NCBI GenBank assembly: GCA_937901225.1
Contig: CALCGX010000076.1
Location: 5,418 to 69,417, forward strand
Length of the DNA stretch: 64,000 nucleotides
Source: an uncultured Bacteroidales bacterium
GTDB taxonomy: Bacteria; Bacteroidota; Bacteroidia; Bacteroidales; Paludibacteraceae
Direction: 5' to 3'
Shown: positions 43,890 to 53,467 of the stretch, in pieces
How the letters are laid out: each line of letters begins with the position of its first letter
Position numbering within the stretch: the stretch's first letter is position 1
Notes under the pieces: model-generated
What the model was told of the DNA's origin: nothing
The model's input: the letters and a program-made list of their open reading frames with translations, nothing else
The model's database searches: none
Program-made: the position numbers and the translations under genes

Positions 43890-43981
43890 AATAAATGGGT
43901 GTTAGTGGTTAATGTTATGATATTTGAGACTGTTTTGTTCGGTAATTTGTAGGTAGAATTGTATCCGATGCGCGTAATTTG

Positions 43982-44006
43982 AACTGGTAACAAATTGTTA
44001 CCGGTT
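43982..44006. repeat. 25-bp palindrome
   Basis: Arms AACTGGTAACAA and TTGTTACCGGTT around a central A, with one mismatch. It lies between the sirtuin and rhuM genes with no T-run, so it reads more like an operator or processing site than a terminator. Confidence 0.5.
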
Positions 44007-44077
44007 GAACTGCTTCTACCCCCTACGCTTTAAACCTCTTTTTGTCATCCGCAGCATGGAGTTGGAGAGAGAATGTA

Positions 44078-45136
44078 CTATTTCGCATTATCTATCTCCG
44101 TTTCTAATTGCAGAAAATGGTCAAAATCCGATTGGTACAGGCGGTCTTGTACAATGCGGTATTTTTCAAATTCTGTTTCAGCTTTAGCTTTGGCTAATTC
44201 TGCAGTTATGCGCCCTGCATCTTGCAGTATCTTTCTATCCCATAAAGTCAAAAATCCATTTAAACGAGTCTCCCAATCCGCCATTGTCATTGGGATTTGA
44301 CGCATGGCTTGCATCTCTGCAAAATCAAGATAAGCATTGACTATTCGTGCCAATATTTGCAGTTCGTTATGTGTCAAATAATTTTTAGCAATTGACACGT
44401 CATAGCGATGAATTTTTCCCTCCGGAGCTCCTTCCCAAGTAGTTAACCCCATATTTTCTTTATCAGCGTCTGCTCGCTCGTATATCAATTCAGCAGCCGT
44501 ATGCTGATGTACAGCATAATGCAATTTGTTTTGCACCGCAGCAAAGAAACGTTGTGTAGCAGCAGCAGTAGGGTCATAGTCAATACTCGTAGCATATATA
44601 TCCGTAACTTTTTGGTAAAAACGACGTTCAGAGAGGCGTATCTCACGCACTTTCTCCAATTGTTTTTCAAAATAGTCTTTGGTGAGTATTGAACCTCCCT
44701 TTTTAAGACGTTCAGAATCCATTACCCAACCTTGGATAGTATAGTCTTTAACTATACCATTTGCCCATTTGCGGAACTGCACCGCACGCTCATTATTTAC
44801 CTTAAATCCTACCGCAATAATCATTTGCAAACTATAGTGCTTCACCTCGCGTGACACCTGGCGAGAACCTTCGGTTTGAACTATTCGGAAATTCCTAATA
44901 GTTGCCCCCTCTTCTAATTCATAGTCCGCATAAATCTTTTGTATATGCTCATTAATAGTTGGAACTTCCACGCCATACAACTCAGCCATGAGGCGCTGGG
45001 TAAGCCAGATGTTTTCATCTTGGTAGCGGAGTTCGACGCTCTCAGGCTGATCGCCAATAGCAGAAACAAAGGTTAAGTATTCCGCTGCAGACGAGCGAAT
45101 AGTAATTTCTTTGGATTTTTTAGATTTTGTAGCCAT
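44078..45136 (-). CDS. RhuM-family protein
   Basis: A 352-residue soluble protein of the virulence RhuM family (PF13310): 'ENIWLTQRLMAELYGV', 'HYSLQMIIAVGFKVNNERAVQFR' and 'WVMDSERLKKGG' are characteristic. Originally linked to Salmonella pathogenicity, the family is widespread in gut Bacteroidetes and often sits beside restriction genes; its function is unknown. The N-terminal third is helix-turn-helix-like. It has its own -7 box and closes the defence island. Confidence 0.85.
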   Translation of the reverse strand: MATKSKKSKEITIRSSAAEYLTFVSAIGDQPESVELRYQDENIWLTQRLMAELYGVEVPTINEHIQKIYADYELEEGATIRNFRIVQTEGSRQVSREVKHYSLQMIIAVGFKVNNERAVQFRKWANGIVKDYTIQGWVMDSERLKKGGSILTKDYFEKQLEKVREIRLSERRFYQKVTDIYATSIDYDPTAAATQRFFAAVQNKLHYAVHQHTAAELIYERADADKENMGLTTWEGAPEGKIHRYDVSIAKNYLTHNELQILARIVNAYLDFAEMQAMRQIPMTMADWETRLNGFLTLWDRKILQDAGRITAELAKAKAETEFEKYRIVQDRLYQSDFDHFLQLETEIDNAK

Positions 45137-45175
45137 AAACCGTTTTGTTTTTCGTTAGTAATTTCATTTCCGCTG

Positions 45176-45183
45176 CAAAGGTA
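45176..45183 (-). promoter_or_regulatory. -7 box upstream of rhuM
   Basis: Minus-strand TACCTTTG; no clear -33 element at the expected distance. Confidence 0.5.
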
Positions 45184-45274
45184 GTATATTAAACTGCTAA
45201 AAGTTGTCAGTGGATAGAGAAAAATGCAAATAAATTAGGTTTTTATGGGGTGTTGTATAATTATGTTAGTTTGC

Positions 45275-46534
45275 TTATGCTTGTGGTAATGGTTCGCAAC
45301 AATCTTTAGGCACTACTTTAGCGCGCAAGGCTTGTTTGTCTTTAAAATTACGCGATATGTTTTGTGCTATCTCAATATAATTATCTGAGCCATCTTCCTT
45401 TTGGTAATAAAATGGTTTAATAGAAATACAATTTTCGTGTTCAAATAGTGTGTTGAGCAAAGTGCGGTCGGAGTTTCCACATGAGTGCCCCATTATATAT
45501 ATTTGATATGGAGCATACTCTACAAATTGTAATAATTTGCGGTAATTGCTTGCGTCAAGATATTTGCTTGATTTGATATATGTAAGGTAATTATTATCAT
45601 TAAGATCTTCTAATTCTTGATAATATTTATCCATCTCATCTCCATAACCAAAAATTATGGACTGAGGATTGTCAAGAGTACCATGAATATTATTTAATTG
45701 GAAATGTTCTCTTATTCTTGGTGATAGATACAAACTAGCAATGTTGGTATAATTAAAATTTACTATCAATATATTGTCTGGGACTAAAACAGGATTCTTA
45801 TGGTTTAAATGATTCCAAATTTCATCATTTATGAATAATCCTTTCTGATAAGTTCTAATATTATGTATCGTCATACCTTTCAGCATAGAAGCCTCGTCTT
45901 CATAATAATTGATAACATCGCATATTTTATCACCATTAGCTCGTTCTGCCATAAACTCTCCAAATTGTTCTTGTGCACTAATAGCAATATCATACTTTGA
46001 AATAGGCTCGTATATTTTTTCTTTGATAGAAGATAAAACAATATCTTTATTTGTTGATTTAACTTGAATTTCTAATAGATATTCAACCAGTTTTTCTTGT
46101 AAATAAGCAAAGTGCTCATGTAATTTACTTACCTCTATAGTAGAATTATTTTTTAAGCAATCTTTCAGCAAATCATAGTAATCCGCTTCAATATCAACCC
46201 AATTCTTTTTTTCGACTGACTCTTTTATTCGTTTTATCAATGGAGAGAAGATTACTTCGATTTCTAATAAGTTATTACATATGAAATTTACAAATTCATA
46301 TGCTTTTTTCTCACACCATTGAGAAGAATAGTAATTTATCAATCCTCCTAACGTATTATGATAAAAGTCAGAGTGAATGTTAAAAGAACATAGCTTGTCG
46401 CATTCAATCTGTGATTTGCTTTTTATTAATCTATCTCTCCATTGCTCCCAATACCAATTGATAAAGTCCGCATAGCTTGTTTTCAAGCCATGCGCCAAGT
46501 CAAAGCCGTTTCCTATTAAAACAATTCTATTCAT
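45275..46534 (-). CDS. AbiH-like abortive infection protein
   Basis: A 419-residue protein starting 'MNRIVLIGNGFDLAHGLKTS', the Rossmann-like opening of the bacteriophage AbiH family (PF14253), with 'VNFNYTN' and 'IYIMGHSCGNSDRTLLN' further on. AbiH-type proteins abort phage infection in lactococci by an unknown mechanism. AT-rich composition and position in the island suggest transfer. It is 16 bp after the DUF2971 gene. Confidence 0.85.
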   Translation of the reverse strand: MNRIVLIGNGFDLAHGLKTSYADFINWYWEQWRDRLIKSKSQIECDKLCSFNIHSDFYHNTLGGLINYYSSQWCEKKAYEFVNFICNNLLEIEVIFSPLIKRIKESVEKKNWVDIEADYYDLLKDCLKNNSTIEVSKLHEHFAYLQEKLVEYLLEIQVKSTNKDIVLSSIKEKIYEPISKYDIAISAQEQFGEFMAERANGDKICDVINYYEDEASMLKGMTIHNIRTYQKGLFINDEIWNHLNHKNPVLVPDNILIVNFNYTNIASLYLSPRIREHFQLNNIHGTLDNPQSIIFGYGDEMDKYYQELEDLNDNNYLTYIKSSKYLDASNYRKLLQFVEYAPYQIYIMGHSCGNSDRTLLNTLFEHENCISIKPFYYQKEDGSDNYIEIAQNISRNFKDKQALRAKVVPKDCCEPLPQA

Positions 46535-46550
46535 AGTTTATTGTGGTTTG

Positions 46551-47324
46551 TTATTTTATTTCTACTGCCTTCAACCTAAACGCAGCATCATCCACCTGCA
46601 TTTGGTAGATTTTGATGTTTGGGTTGAGGTTCTTACGAACGTAGTTAATAATTCTAGTTTTATCTTCTTCTGGAGCATTTGCTCCGATATAGATACATTT
46701 AATACATTCATCCGATATAGGAAAATAATGACGTATTTCTTTCCAATCCCATACTTTATCTGGGTTATCTCTTTTAGCCTGTGCAGGAGTAAATGCAGCA
46801 TATTCAGGATTGGGTTTGGGGATTACCAATCTTACCTCTTGTTCGTATTCCCAATCTTTCGCCTTAGTGGCTAGTTGGTGGTAATATGGTTCGAAAGGTC
46901 TAAATGTGTTGGATGCAACTAATTTATCCATATATTGTACATCAAGAGGGAATGGCTTCAAATAGATTTGTCCACACATCTGCGGCATACTTTCTATTGC
47001 CTTCTCAATGTCTATACCAATACAAATACCAGAATGACTACGACAATAATGGCTCCACATCAGCATAGAATCATTTACTTTAGAGAAACTACACAGCCAT
47101 GTGTCATTTCTTAGATTCGTTGCTCGATTCTCTTCAACCTCTTTTTGCCATTGTCTCTGAATACCTTGTAGCTTATCATCAATATTACTCTCATGATCTA
47201 TCAAACTTGGATGGCAGTCGAATGGGTCATTCAACTGCGTAGCGTTGGTAAATTGGAGATCAGAATTCCCAATCATGCATTTTGCACCTGTTATATCCAG
47301 ATATTTATAGAGTATTCTTGACAT
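46551..47324 (-). CDS. DUF2971 protein
   Basis: A 257-residue protein with DUF2971 (PF11185) marks: 'LYKYLDI', 'NDPFDCHPS', 'WLCSFSKVNDSMLMWSHYC' and 'GICIGID'. No catalytic role is established for this family; it recurs in phage-defence neighbourhoods. It is packed 16 bp from both neighbours, indicating cotranscription with the membrane coiled-coil protein and AbiH. Confidence 0.82.
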   Translation of the reverse strand: MSRILYKYLDITGAKCMIGNSDLQFTNATQLNDPFDCHPSLIDHESNIDDKLQGIQRQWQKEVEENRATNLRNDTWLCSFSKVNDSMLMWSHYCRSHSGICIGIDIEKAIESMPQMCGQIYLKPFPLDVQYMDKLVASNTFRPFEPYYHQLATKAKDWEYEQEVRLVIPKPNPEYAAFTPAQAKRDNPDKVWDWKEIRHYFPISDECIKCIYIGANAPEEDKTRIINYVRKNLNPNIKIYQMQVDDAAFRLKAVEIK

Positions 47325-47340
47325 TTATTTATTTTATACA

Positions 47341-47943
47341 TTAAGATATGTTACATTCTTTGCGCATTTGGTGAATGATTTGTTGGCTCAATGATTGAAA
47401 TCGAGCCCAATGATCTATCTTACCTATTTCAGATATTTTTTGTAGTCCTTGTATATCTTTTGGAACACTTCCCAAGGCTTTTTGCCATTCTTGATTTAAA
47501 CTTTCCGTTAGCAATTTTAGATCTTGTAACATTGGCATTAATTCCTCTGTGGCATCTAATTCTACTACTGCTATTGCTTGAGAAATCCTCAATAATGGTT
47601 TTGAGGCATGTTCTACACATTCCCACATTGCATTATACATTTCTATCAAACAATTATTCAATACTATTTCATGGTCTGCTGCTTGATAGTTAAGTGTAAG
47701 TACTTGGGGAATAACTTTTTTCGCTATTTCTTGTATTTTATTCATAGGTGAAATAGACATGTCTTTTGATATACCATCTAATTCTCTTAAGAAGGCACTG
47801 TAAGCATCATGTCGCATCTTTTTCTGTTCAATCGTTTTTTGTAATTTTTGGTTTTTATGTGACTGAACTATAGCTATTATCCATCCTATAATAGCTATGC
47901 CTCCCGTTATTACCCATCCAATGATTAATTCTTGTTTCTCCAT
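47341..47943 (-). CDS. Membrane-anchored helical protein, unknown
   Basis: A 200-residue protein: one N-terminal transmembrane segment ('LIIGWVITGGIAIIGWIIAI'), then a basic stretch and an all-helical, coiled-coil-like cytoplasmic domain. No family recognised. Its position before DUF2971 and AbiH suggests it could be the membrane part of a small defence module. Confidence 0.7.
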   Translation of the reverse strand: MEKQELIIGWVITGGIAIIGWIIAIVQSHKNQKLQKTIEQKKMRHDAYSAFLRELDGISKDMSISPMNKIQEIAKKVIPQVLTLNYQAADHEIVLNNCLIEMYNAMWECVEHASKPLLRISQAIAVVELDATEELMPMLQDLKLLTESLNQEWQKALGSVPKDIQGLQKISEIGKIDHWARFQSLSQQIIHQMRKECNIS

Positions 47944-48004
47944 GATATGAGATTTGCTGGTATATTGTATTATTAATCTTCAATCATTTAGTGTTTTTCT
48001 GGTT

Positions 48005-50272
48005 CTAAAAACCAATATCCACTTCCTCTTTGGTCATTGGAGTGGCAAGGCAGTCAAGTACTTGAGGTAAGGTCACGGTGTGAGGGTGGAGAGTTAAATT
48101 ACCCTGTTGTCCTTTGGTTGGGTCAATACCTAACTTTTCCCATAGCAAGTTAATATCAAAGCCATGCTTCTCTAACATGTCGCGTTTGATACCTCTACCT
48201 TTTATCTTGAATACAAAATAATATTGTGTACCTTGGCTTGTTACTGTAGATGGATATTCGTGATTGTTAACCAAATCCTCTTTGCTCTTGATTTTTGGAC
48301 CTTCTCCATCCAATTTGCACAAACTAATACCATTCTTACCATGCAACAAAACATATTTAGCAGAGAGCAATTGAGGCGTTATATCCATTGAACCTTTGGC
48401 TTCTCCCAAGCGGACATTATACATTTTCTTACTGAGAATCCATTCTAGATGTTTAAGGTCTTTATAATAGCCAACCAAAACTATATCACTACTATTGCAC
48501 ACAATTGCTGCTCGTGGAGGTAAATCAGGCTGTGTGCCTAATTTATAATTATCTTGGATAGTAAAATCTCGCTCCAACATAGCAAGCAGTTGTGCGTGCT
48601 CGGCTTCCATGGCTGCACGTTTGGTGGCGTCAGCGATGGTACTAGGATTTTGCAAGGCAAGTGTCAAAATCTCTTTATCATCAAACGGCGTAAACACCTT
48701 ACCTATCAGTTGTTTGAAATGTGTATGCACATATTCTTCGGGTATAACGCCCTTGGAACGCATAGGATAGAATTGATACTGCCTAGCCAATACATCTTGT
48801 ATATTCTTACGGAACTCACGGCGTACTTCATCTTTCCAAATGGCCTTTTCAGATTGTTTGTTGCGAGCATATAGCGCAATCACAAATAGGAAATTGACAT
48901 TATAGCGCGATAGTAACATGGTGTCACGGTCGAAGAGGCGGTCCTCAAACTGGTATTGCACAGTTGGGTTCTCCTTCATCGGGGTGAGTTTGATTTCACG
49001 ATGTGAATAGCTGAAATCGTCCTTCTCCATTGCTGCGCTAATAAAGAAGTTCGGCAAGATATTGTAGCCTTCCGTTTGGTCGTCACGCACCTTGATATCT
49101 GGATTAGGCTTGCTTTCGTCTAGCCAAAGATTGATATTATATTGGATTATATTGCGTGCGTAGGTATATTGTTTGTAAATGGACTCTTCGCCTAGGTGTC
49201 CACCAATGCGGTAGTACTTGCTATCACCAATATAGTAGGTTTGCGTTTCTTCGCCCTCTAGTTGCATGAGCCCTTTGTAGGTATAGAGGTGGTCCACGAG
49301 CTTGCCGTCTTTTTGCTCGGTTAGTTCTTTTGGCAAGGCTGCTTTATCCACACTACTACCAATCAACTCGTCGATGATGGCTTCGAATACAATATAGAAG
49401 TTCTTGACGAGTAGATACTCCTTGAGGTCGGCTGTGATATGTATCTTCTCTGCGTTGTCAAAGAAAGCGTAGCACAAATCCCAAAGCTCTAGGGCAAGGT
49501 CTGAATAGTATTTGTATTTGATTTGGCGCAAACGGATGCGTCCTCTCCCCGCCATATAGCTTGCAAACTGCGCTCCTTTGATGAGTGGAAAACCTACATT
49601 GATTTTTACTTGGAAACCATACGCCTCGCTAACATAGTTGAGGATGGAATAATAGATAATAAGAAGCTCCTCATCGAAGTTGATTTGTCGTTTCTTGTTG
49701 ACTGGATTGAGGTAGATCGGGCTATTATCTTGGATGATGGCTTGCGAGCGATTGATTGTGCGTGTCCAATTGATCTTGTTGAATCCAGAGTGGATATTCT
49801 TGAGGATAAAAGTAATGAAATCTTGGTGGTCTTTGTTAAATTGGATGAGTGATAGCAGAATATCCAATAGCGTATTAGAGCGACGGCGCATACCATGTCC
49901 CACTTGCGATATTTGGCGGTGGTAGATGATGTCACTCTGCTTGTGTGATTGCTGGAAGACGGATATAGCACGATGAATCCAAACAGCAAACTCGTAGATG
50001 AATTTGCGTTCCTCTTGTGTGAGAGCATTCTCCTTCTTGTCCAAATCAATGAGAGCTTTGGGGTCATATTTCCCAAATACTTTTCCGCTCTCATCCATCA
50101 GTACTTTTGGGAGAATAAAGACACAATCACGTAGTTGAGGGTTGTAGAAATAGCCCACATAGCTGAGGGATACATCGCCTTCGATATCTTGCAATGCATC
50201 CGATCCAACGCCATGTAGCACCTCGCGAACGAGCTCTACTGGGTATTTATATTCCTCAAGAAGGAGTTTCAA
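48005..50272 (-). CDS. LlaJI/McrC-type restriction nuclease candidate
   Basis: A 755-residue protein translated with the McrB-like motor: its TTG start overlaps the motor's TGA stop (TTGA). A PD-(D/E)xK-like site is suggested by 'QTYYIGDSKYYRIGG' near residue 349. Architecture and pairing with an McrB AAA+ protein resemble the LlaJI two-protein restriction enzyme or DUF2357/McrC nucleases. 'GRGRIRLRQIKYKYYSD' precedes that site. There is no ATG near the 5' end that would preserve the N-terminus, so the TTG start is preferred. The family assignment is by context and motif, not by clear similarity. Confidence 0.65.
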   Translation of the reverse strand: MKLLLEEYKYPVELVREVLHGVGSDALQDIEGDVSLSYVGYFYNPQLRDCVFILPKVLMDESGKVFGKYDPKALIDLDKKENALTQEERKFIYEFAVWIHRAISVFQQSHKQSDIIYHRQISQVGHGMRRRSNTLLDILLSLIQFNKDHQDFITFILKNIHSGFNKINWTRTINRSQAIIQDNSPIYLNPVNKKRQINFDEELLIIYYSILNYVSEAYGFQVKINVGFPLIKGAQFASYMAGRGRIRLRQIKYKYYSDLALELWDLCYAFFDNAEKIHITADLKEYLLVKNFYIVFEAIIDELIGSSVDKAALPKELTEQKDGKLVDHLYTYKGLMQLEGEETQTYYIGDSKYYRIGGHLGEESIYKQYTYARNIIQYNINLWLDESKPNPDIKVRDDQTEGYNILPNFFISAAMEKDDFSYSHREIKLTPMKENPTVQYQFEDRLFDRDTMLLSRYNVNFLFVIALYARNKQSEKAIWKDEVRREFRKNIQDVLARQYQFYPMRSKGVIPEEYVHTHFKQLIGKVFTPFDDKEILTLALQNPSTIADATKRAAMEAEHAQLLAMLERDFTIQDNYKLGTQPDLPPRAAIVCNSSDIVLVGYYKDLKHLEWILSKKMYNVRLGEAKGSMDITPQLLSAKYVLLHGKNGISLCKLDGEGPKIKSKEDLVNNHEYPSTVTSQGTQYYFVFKIKGRGIKRDMLEKHGFDINLLWEKLGIDPTKGQQGNLTLHPHTVTLPQVLDCLATPMTKEEVDIGF

Positions 50273-52212
50273 TTATTCAAATATTTATCAAAAACCTCTC
50301 GCATGCGGAGTAGTCTATCAATGATAAGATCAAATATACTTTGCTCATTATTAAAATCTACATTGTGCTCCGCATATATATCAATTCTCTCTCGTGTACC
50401 AACTTTGCCTTCCCAAGTCAAATTTATGTCACCAAGTTCTGACTGAATAGCTGCCTTATGACTATACAAAGTATTGTATAATTGTTCGTCCATAGTTTCA
50501 TACTTGACAAACAACTTATTTGCTTTATGCTTGATTACCACACATAAGTAACCTTTCTTTTGAAGCACATGGAATTGACAATAATAGTTTTTTGTTGGCG
50601 TTTGGCGACCACCAAAATATTGCATGTAATCTGCATTATTTTGAGCATATTTTAGATATCGTGTCCAAAAATCCAAACGCTTTTGTTGTAATGCAGATAA
50701 ATCATCTTTGCTGAGATTTACTGCTTCTTCATCGATTTCTGATATTAGATCCGATGTAGAAACTCCCAAATTCTCCATCAATGTCTTGATGGTTGTTTCA
50801 TTGGCATCGCCTGATGGCGTATAGAACTTATTGAAAGTGAGTTTACCTTCTCCATCTTGGAATGCTTTATCTGAGAGTTCGTAATCTTTGAATACATCGT
50901 TCCAAAGATAGAAGATCACTTTGTTGACAAATTTCTCAGCATCAATCTTTCCGTTGCAAGCTTTACAGAAGAAATAACCGAGCTTCTTGTCCTCAGAACT
51001 TGTCATGTTGCCAATCACATTGTTGATCTTCTCCACAAAGTCCCACCAATCGTATTCTACATCTGAAAGGGCGATTGTCCAATTCTCGCCTGCATCATGG
51101 ATTGGCATATATTTCCAGTCCCAACGACGCTTGAAGGCGCTGTCAATTGGGAAGAGTGATTGGTCGGAGGTATTCATGGTTGCCCAGATGTGGAGATTAG
51201 CTGGGAGTACAAGTTCCTCACCCGATAGGATATTTGCTTCCAAGTCATATCCTGCAAACTCTTTTGCGAGATAGTCACGGATATCTTGATCTGCCTTGAT
51301 GGGGTATTCTGACACACCATCTTTGCGGTCAAGGAGTTGGAATATGTCGCCAAATATTTGTGCACAATTACCACGGTTGATTTCTTCAATCACAAGGAAT
51401 ACAGGCTGCTCAGGATTCTGCCATGCAGCCACATATGCTTTGAGGAAAGCTTGAGGAACAAAGGAGTAAACGATTTTGTCGTTTTGTACATGCTTTGCCA
51501 TTTCTTCACCAATAGCAATGCCTTTTCCTACTTCTACAGTCATTGATTCAGGAAAATCGCAAGCGACAACAATACGTTTAATATCAGCTGCTGAAAGTCC
51601 TTTCAATGAATACCAATATTTTGCAGCAAACTTATGGCAAGGATAGGTATGTCCTAATGTTTTAATTTCAGAAAGCTTGTCAATTAACTCATCTGCCGAA
51701 TATAGTCTATCTGCACGCTTCATGGTAGGTTTGTATGCACCGACAAATGTAGAGTAGTCACTATCAGGGTGGAAAGTCGTGCGGAAAACGAGTGCATTAG
51801 CAGTATTTTGAATCTCCTTGTTTACCTTATGACTCTTTCCTGTACCAGGTGCTCCATAGAAAATTTGTTGGAGAGGATACAAAGCAGATAGCTTATTGGA
51901 TGAAGGATTTTTTCTATGCTGATTTGCAATTGACATCTTCGCCATTGTTGTTAATGTAGAAGTATATCCATATTCAAATTTATCTATATCGCTCGTTCCT
52001 GAAAGAGCTCCCCTTATTTCATCTGGTGTTGCATTTGGATGTGATAACAGATAGTTAATGTATTCCCGTAGTAAATTCTTAGATATAGTTCGAACTCCAA
52101 CTGCACCACGACTATTTGATTCCACAAGATAAGACAGCTTATCTTCATCTAAAATAGTTACTTGACTATTGTCGGATACATCTCCGATTTTAAGGTTAAT
52201 TTGTGTGTTCAT
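50269..52212 (-). CDS. McrB-like AAA+ NTPase of a restriction system
   Basis: A 647-residue AAA+ protein of the McrB type. Walker A 'FYGAPGTGKSHKVN' near residue 120, Walker B 'PVFLVIEEINRGNCAQIFGD', sensor 'WATMNTSDQSLFPIDSAFKRRW'. The N-terminal 100 residues would be the target-recognition part, and the C-terminal domain (about 480-647) carries a DUF4268-like beta region. McrB motors translocate DNA with GTP and activate a partner nuclease, here the next gene, with which it overlaps by 4 bp. A conventional McrBC cuts methylated DNA; LlaJI-type versions cut unmethylated DNA and come with cytosine methylases such as the one at 56.6-57.6 kb. Confidence 0.85.
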   Translation of the reverse strand: MNTQINLKIGDVSDNSQVTILDEDKLSYLVESNSRGAVGVRTISKNLLREYINYLLSHPNATPDEIRGALSGTSDIDKFEYGYTSTLTTMAKMSIANQHRKNPSSNKLSALYPLQQIFYGAPGTGKSHKVNKEIQNTANALVFRTTFHPDSDYSTFVGAYKPTMKRADRLYSADELIDKLSEIKTLGHTYPCHKFAAKYWYSLKGLSAADIKRIVVACDFPESMTVEVGKGIAIGEEMAKHVQNDKIVYSFVPQAFLKAYVAAWQNPEQPVFLVIEEINRGNCAQIFGDIFQLLDRKDGVSEYPIKADQDIRDYLAKEFAGYDLEANILSGEELVLPANLHIWATMNTSDQSLFPIDSAFKRRWDWKYMPIHDAGENWTIALSDVEYDWWDFVEKINNVIGNMTSSEDKKLGYFFCKACNGKIDAEKFVNKVIFYLWNDVFKDYELSDKAFQDGEGKLTFNKFYTPSGDANETTIKTLMENLGVSTSDLISEIDEEAVNLSKDDLSALQQKRLDFWTRYLKYAQNNADYMQYFGGRQTPTKNYYCQFHVLQKKGYLCVVIKHKANKLFVKYETMDEQLYNTLYSHKAAIQSELGDINLTWEGKVGTRERIDIYAEHNVDFNNEQSIFDLIIDRLLRMREVFDKYLNN

Positions 52213-52251
52213 AGATGTTTATTTTCTACAGTTATTAATATGCTGTTATTC

Positions 52252-53391
52252 TTATTCATAATATGGTGAATATTCTATACTGTCTGGCATTTTATCTTCA
52301 TTGGAATAAACCAGTATATATTCTGATATTTTGTGAAATTCTGGTTTCACAACAACAAGTAGATTCTTTTCCGAATAATATTCTCGTGTATAAAGTTTAA
52401 AATAGACATCTAACTGATTTATATTGGAATGTGGCTGTATATAGAAATCAATCTTTTTTTTATCTTGAGGTACTATTAACCGTTCTCTTGGTTTATAAAT
52501 TAATTCACAAGGAGTATCATTATTTCTTAATAACTCGGATGGTAGAGCAGCCCAACTTTCAATAACTCCATCCAATTCAGATGGAATCTTAGCATTCATT
52601 GCCAAAATAGATTCTTCTTTGCTACTAATTTCCATCTTAACTAATTCTATTTCTGCCGTTCCAGTATTTTTAATAAATATAGGGATGCGGCACCATGATC
52701 TATTTTTTTTATTCTGTGAAGTAGAAGTATGGAGTAGAGATTGCAGTTTGGGTATACTTAATTTATCTGCAAGTTCTCTCATATTGTCTTCTACCATTTT
52801 GTATGCGATATATTCCTTATCATCTGGTAAAACATATTTTTTTGTTTTCTTGTGGTAGTGCGGATGGACTGTATATGTTGAATTCCCATCTTCAAAAGAT
52901 ATTTCTATGTTATGGCTATCAATATAGGTCGAAATACCTAAATACCATTGATACACATCTTTATACTCTTTAAGCCTATCTACAATATCTTCCCACGAAA
53001 ACAAGCAGATATCAAAAAGTCCTTTTGAACGGTACTCAATACTCTTTAGTCTTATATATTCCTCTATATCAGCGTCTTTATTTGCGGTTGTAGCAATTAC
53101 AAATCGAGTCAATTGTCCATTATAATGTAGTGCCTTCTTTATTTCTGTATCTATTTCTTCTCTGGTTAGCTTGCTGTTGGTGTACTCGTCTTTACCTTTA
53201 CATTGAATGGCAGAATAAAGCTGTTCTCCCTTTTTTATGCCCCATATATCTACGCCATGCTGTTTTTGCCCCACACGACCATTCTTTGTTATGATGTCTG
53301 TACAATCCCAAATTCTACCCCATAATTTCATACAGAGTGTCTCAAAATCTTGCCAATTAGCTGGTTTTTGTATTTGGGTTGGTGCTTGCAC
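52252..53391 (-). CDS. Mrr/PD-(D/E)xK nuclease-domain protein
   Basis: A 379-residue protein. Residues 1 to about 150 look like an Mrr-type nuclease: 'WQDFETLCMKLWG', 'GQKQHGVDIWGIKKGE' and 'AIQCKGKDEYT', giving the D...QxK catalytic pattern. The C-terminal 200 residues are beta-rich and without a recognised family; they could sense a ligand or partner. N-terminal nucleases of this kind are effectors in several phage-defence systems. It is placed between the AlbA protein and the McrB motor. Confidence 0.72.
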   Translation of the reverse strand: MQAPTQIQKPANWQDFETLCMKLWGRIWDCTDIITKNGRVGQKQHGVDIWGIKKGEQLYSAIQCKGKDEYTNSKLTREEIDTEIKKALHYNGQLTRFVIATTANKDADIEEYIRLKSIEYRSKGLFDICLFSWEDIVDRLKEYKDVYQWYLGISTYIDSHNIEISFEDGNSTYTVHPHYHKKTKKYVLPDDKEYIAYKMVEDNMRELADKLSIPKLQSLLHTSTSQNKKNRSWCRIPIFIKNTGTAEIELVKMEISSKEESILAMNAKIPSELDGVIESWAALPSELLRNNDTPCELIYKPRERLIVPQDKKKIDFYIQPHSNINQLDVYFKLYTREYYSEKNLLVVVKPEFHKISEYILVYSNEDKMPDSIEYSPYYE

Positions 53392-53467
53392 TTATTATTT
53401 TCCTACTTTTTTATCCTTCATCATTCAGTTGTATTTTTTAATGAATAAACAAAAGATAATGAAGTCT

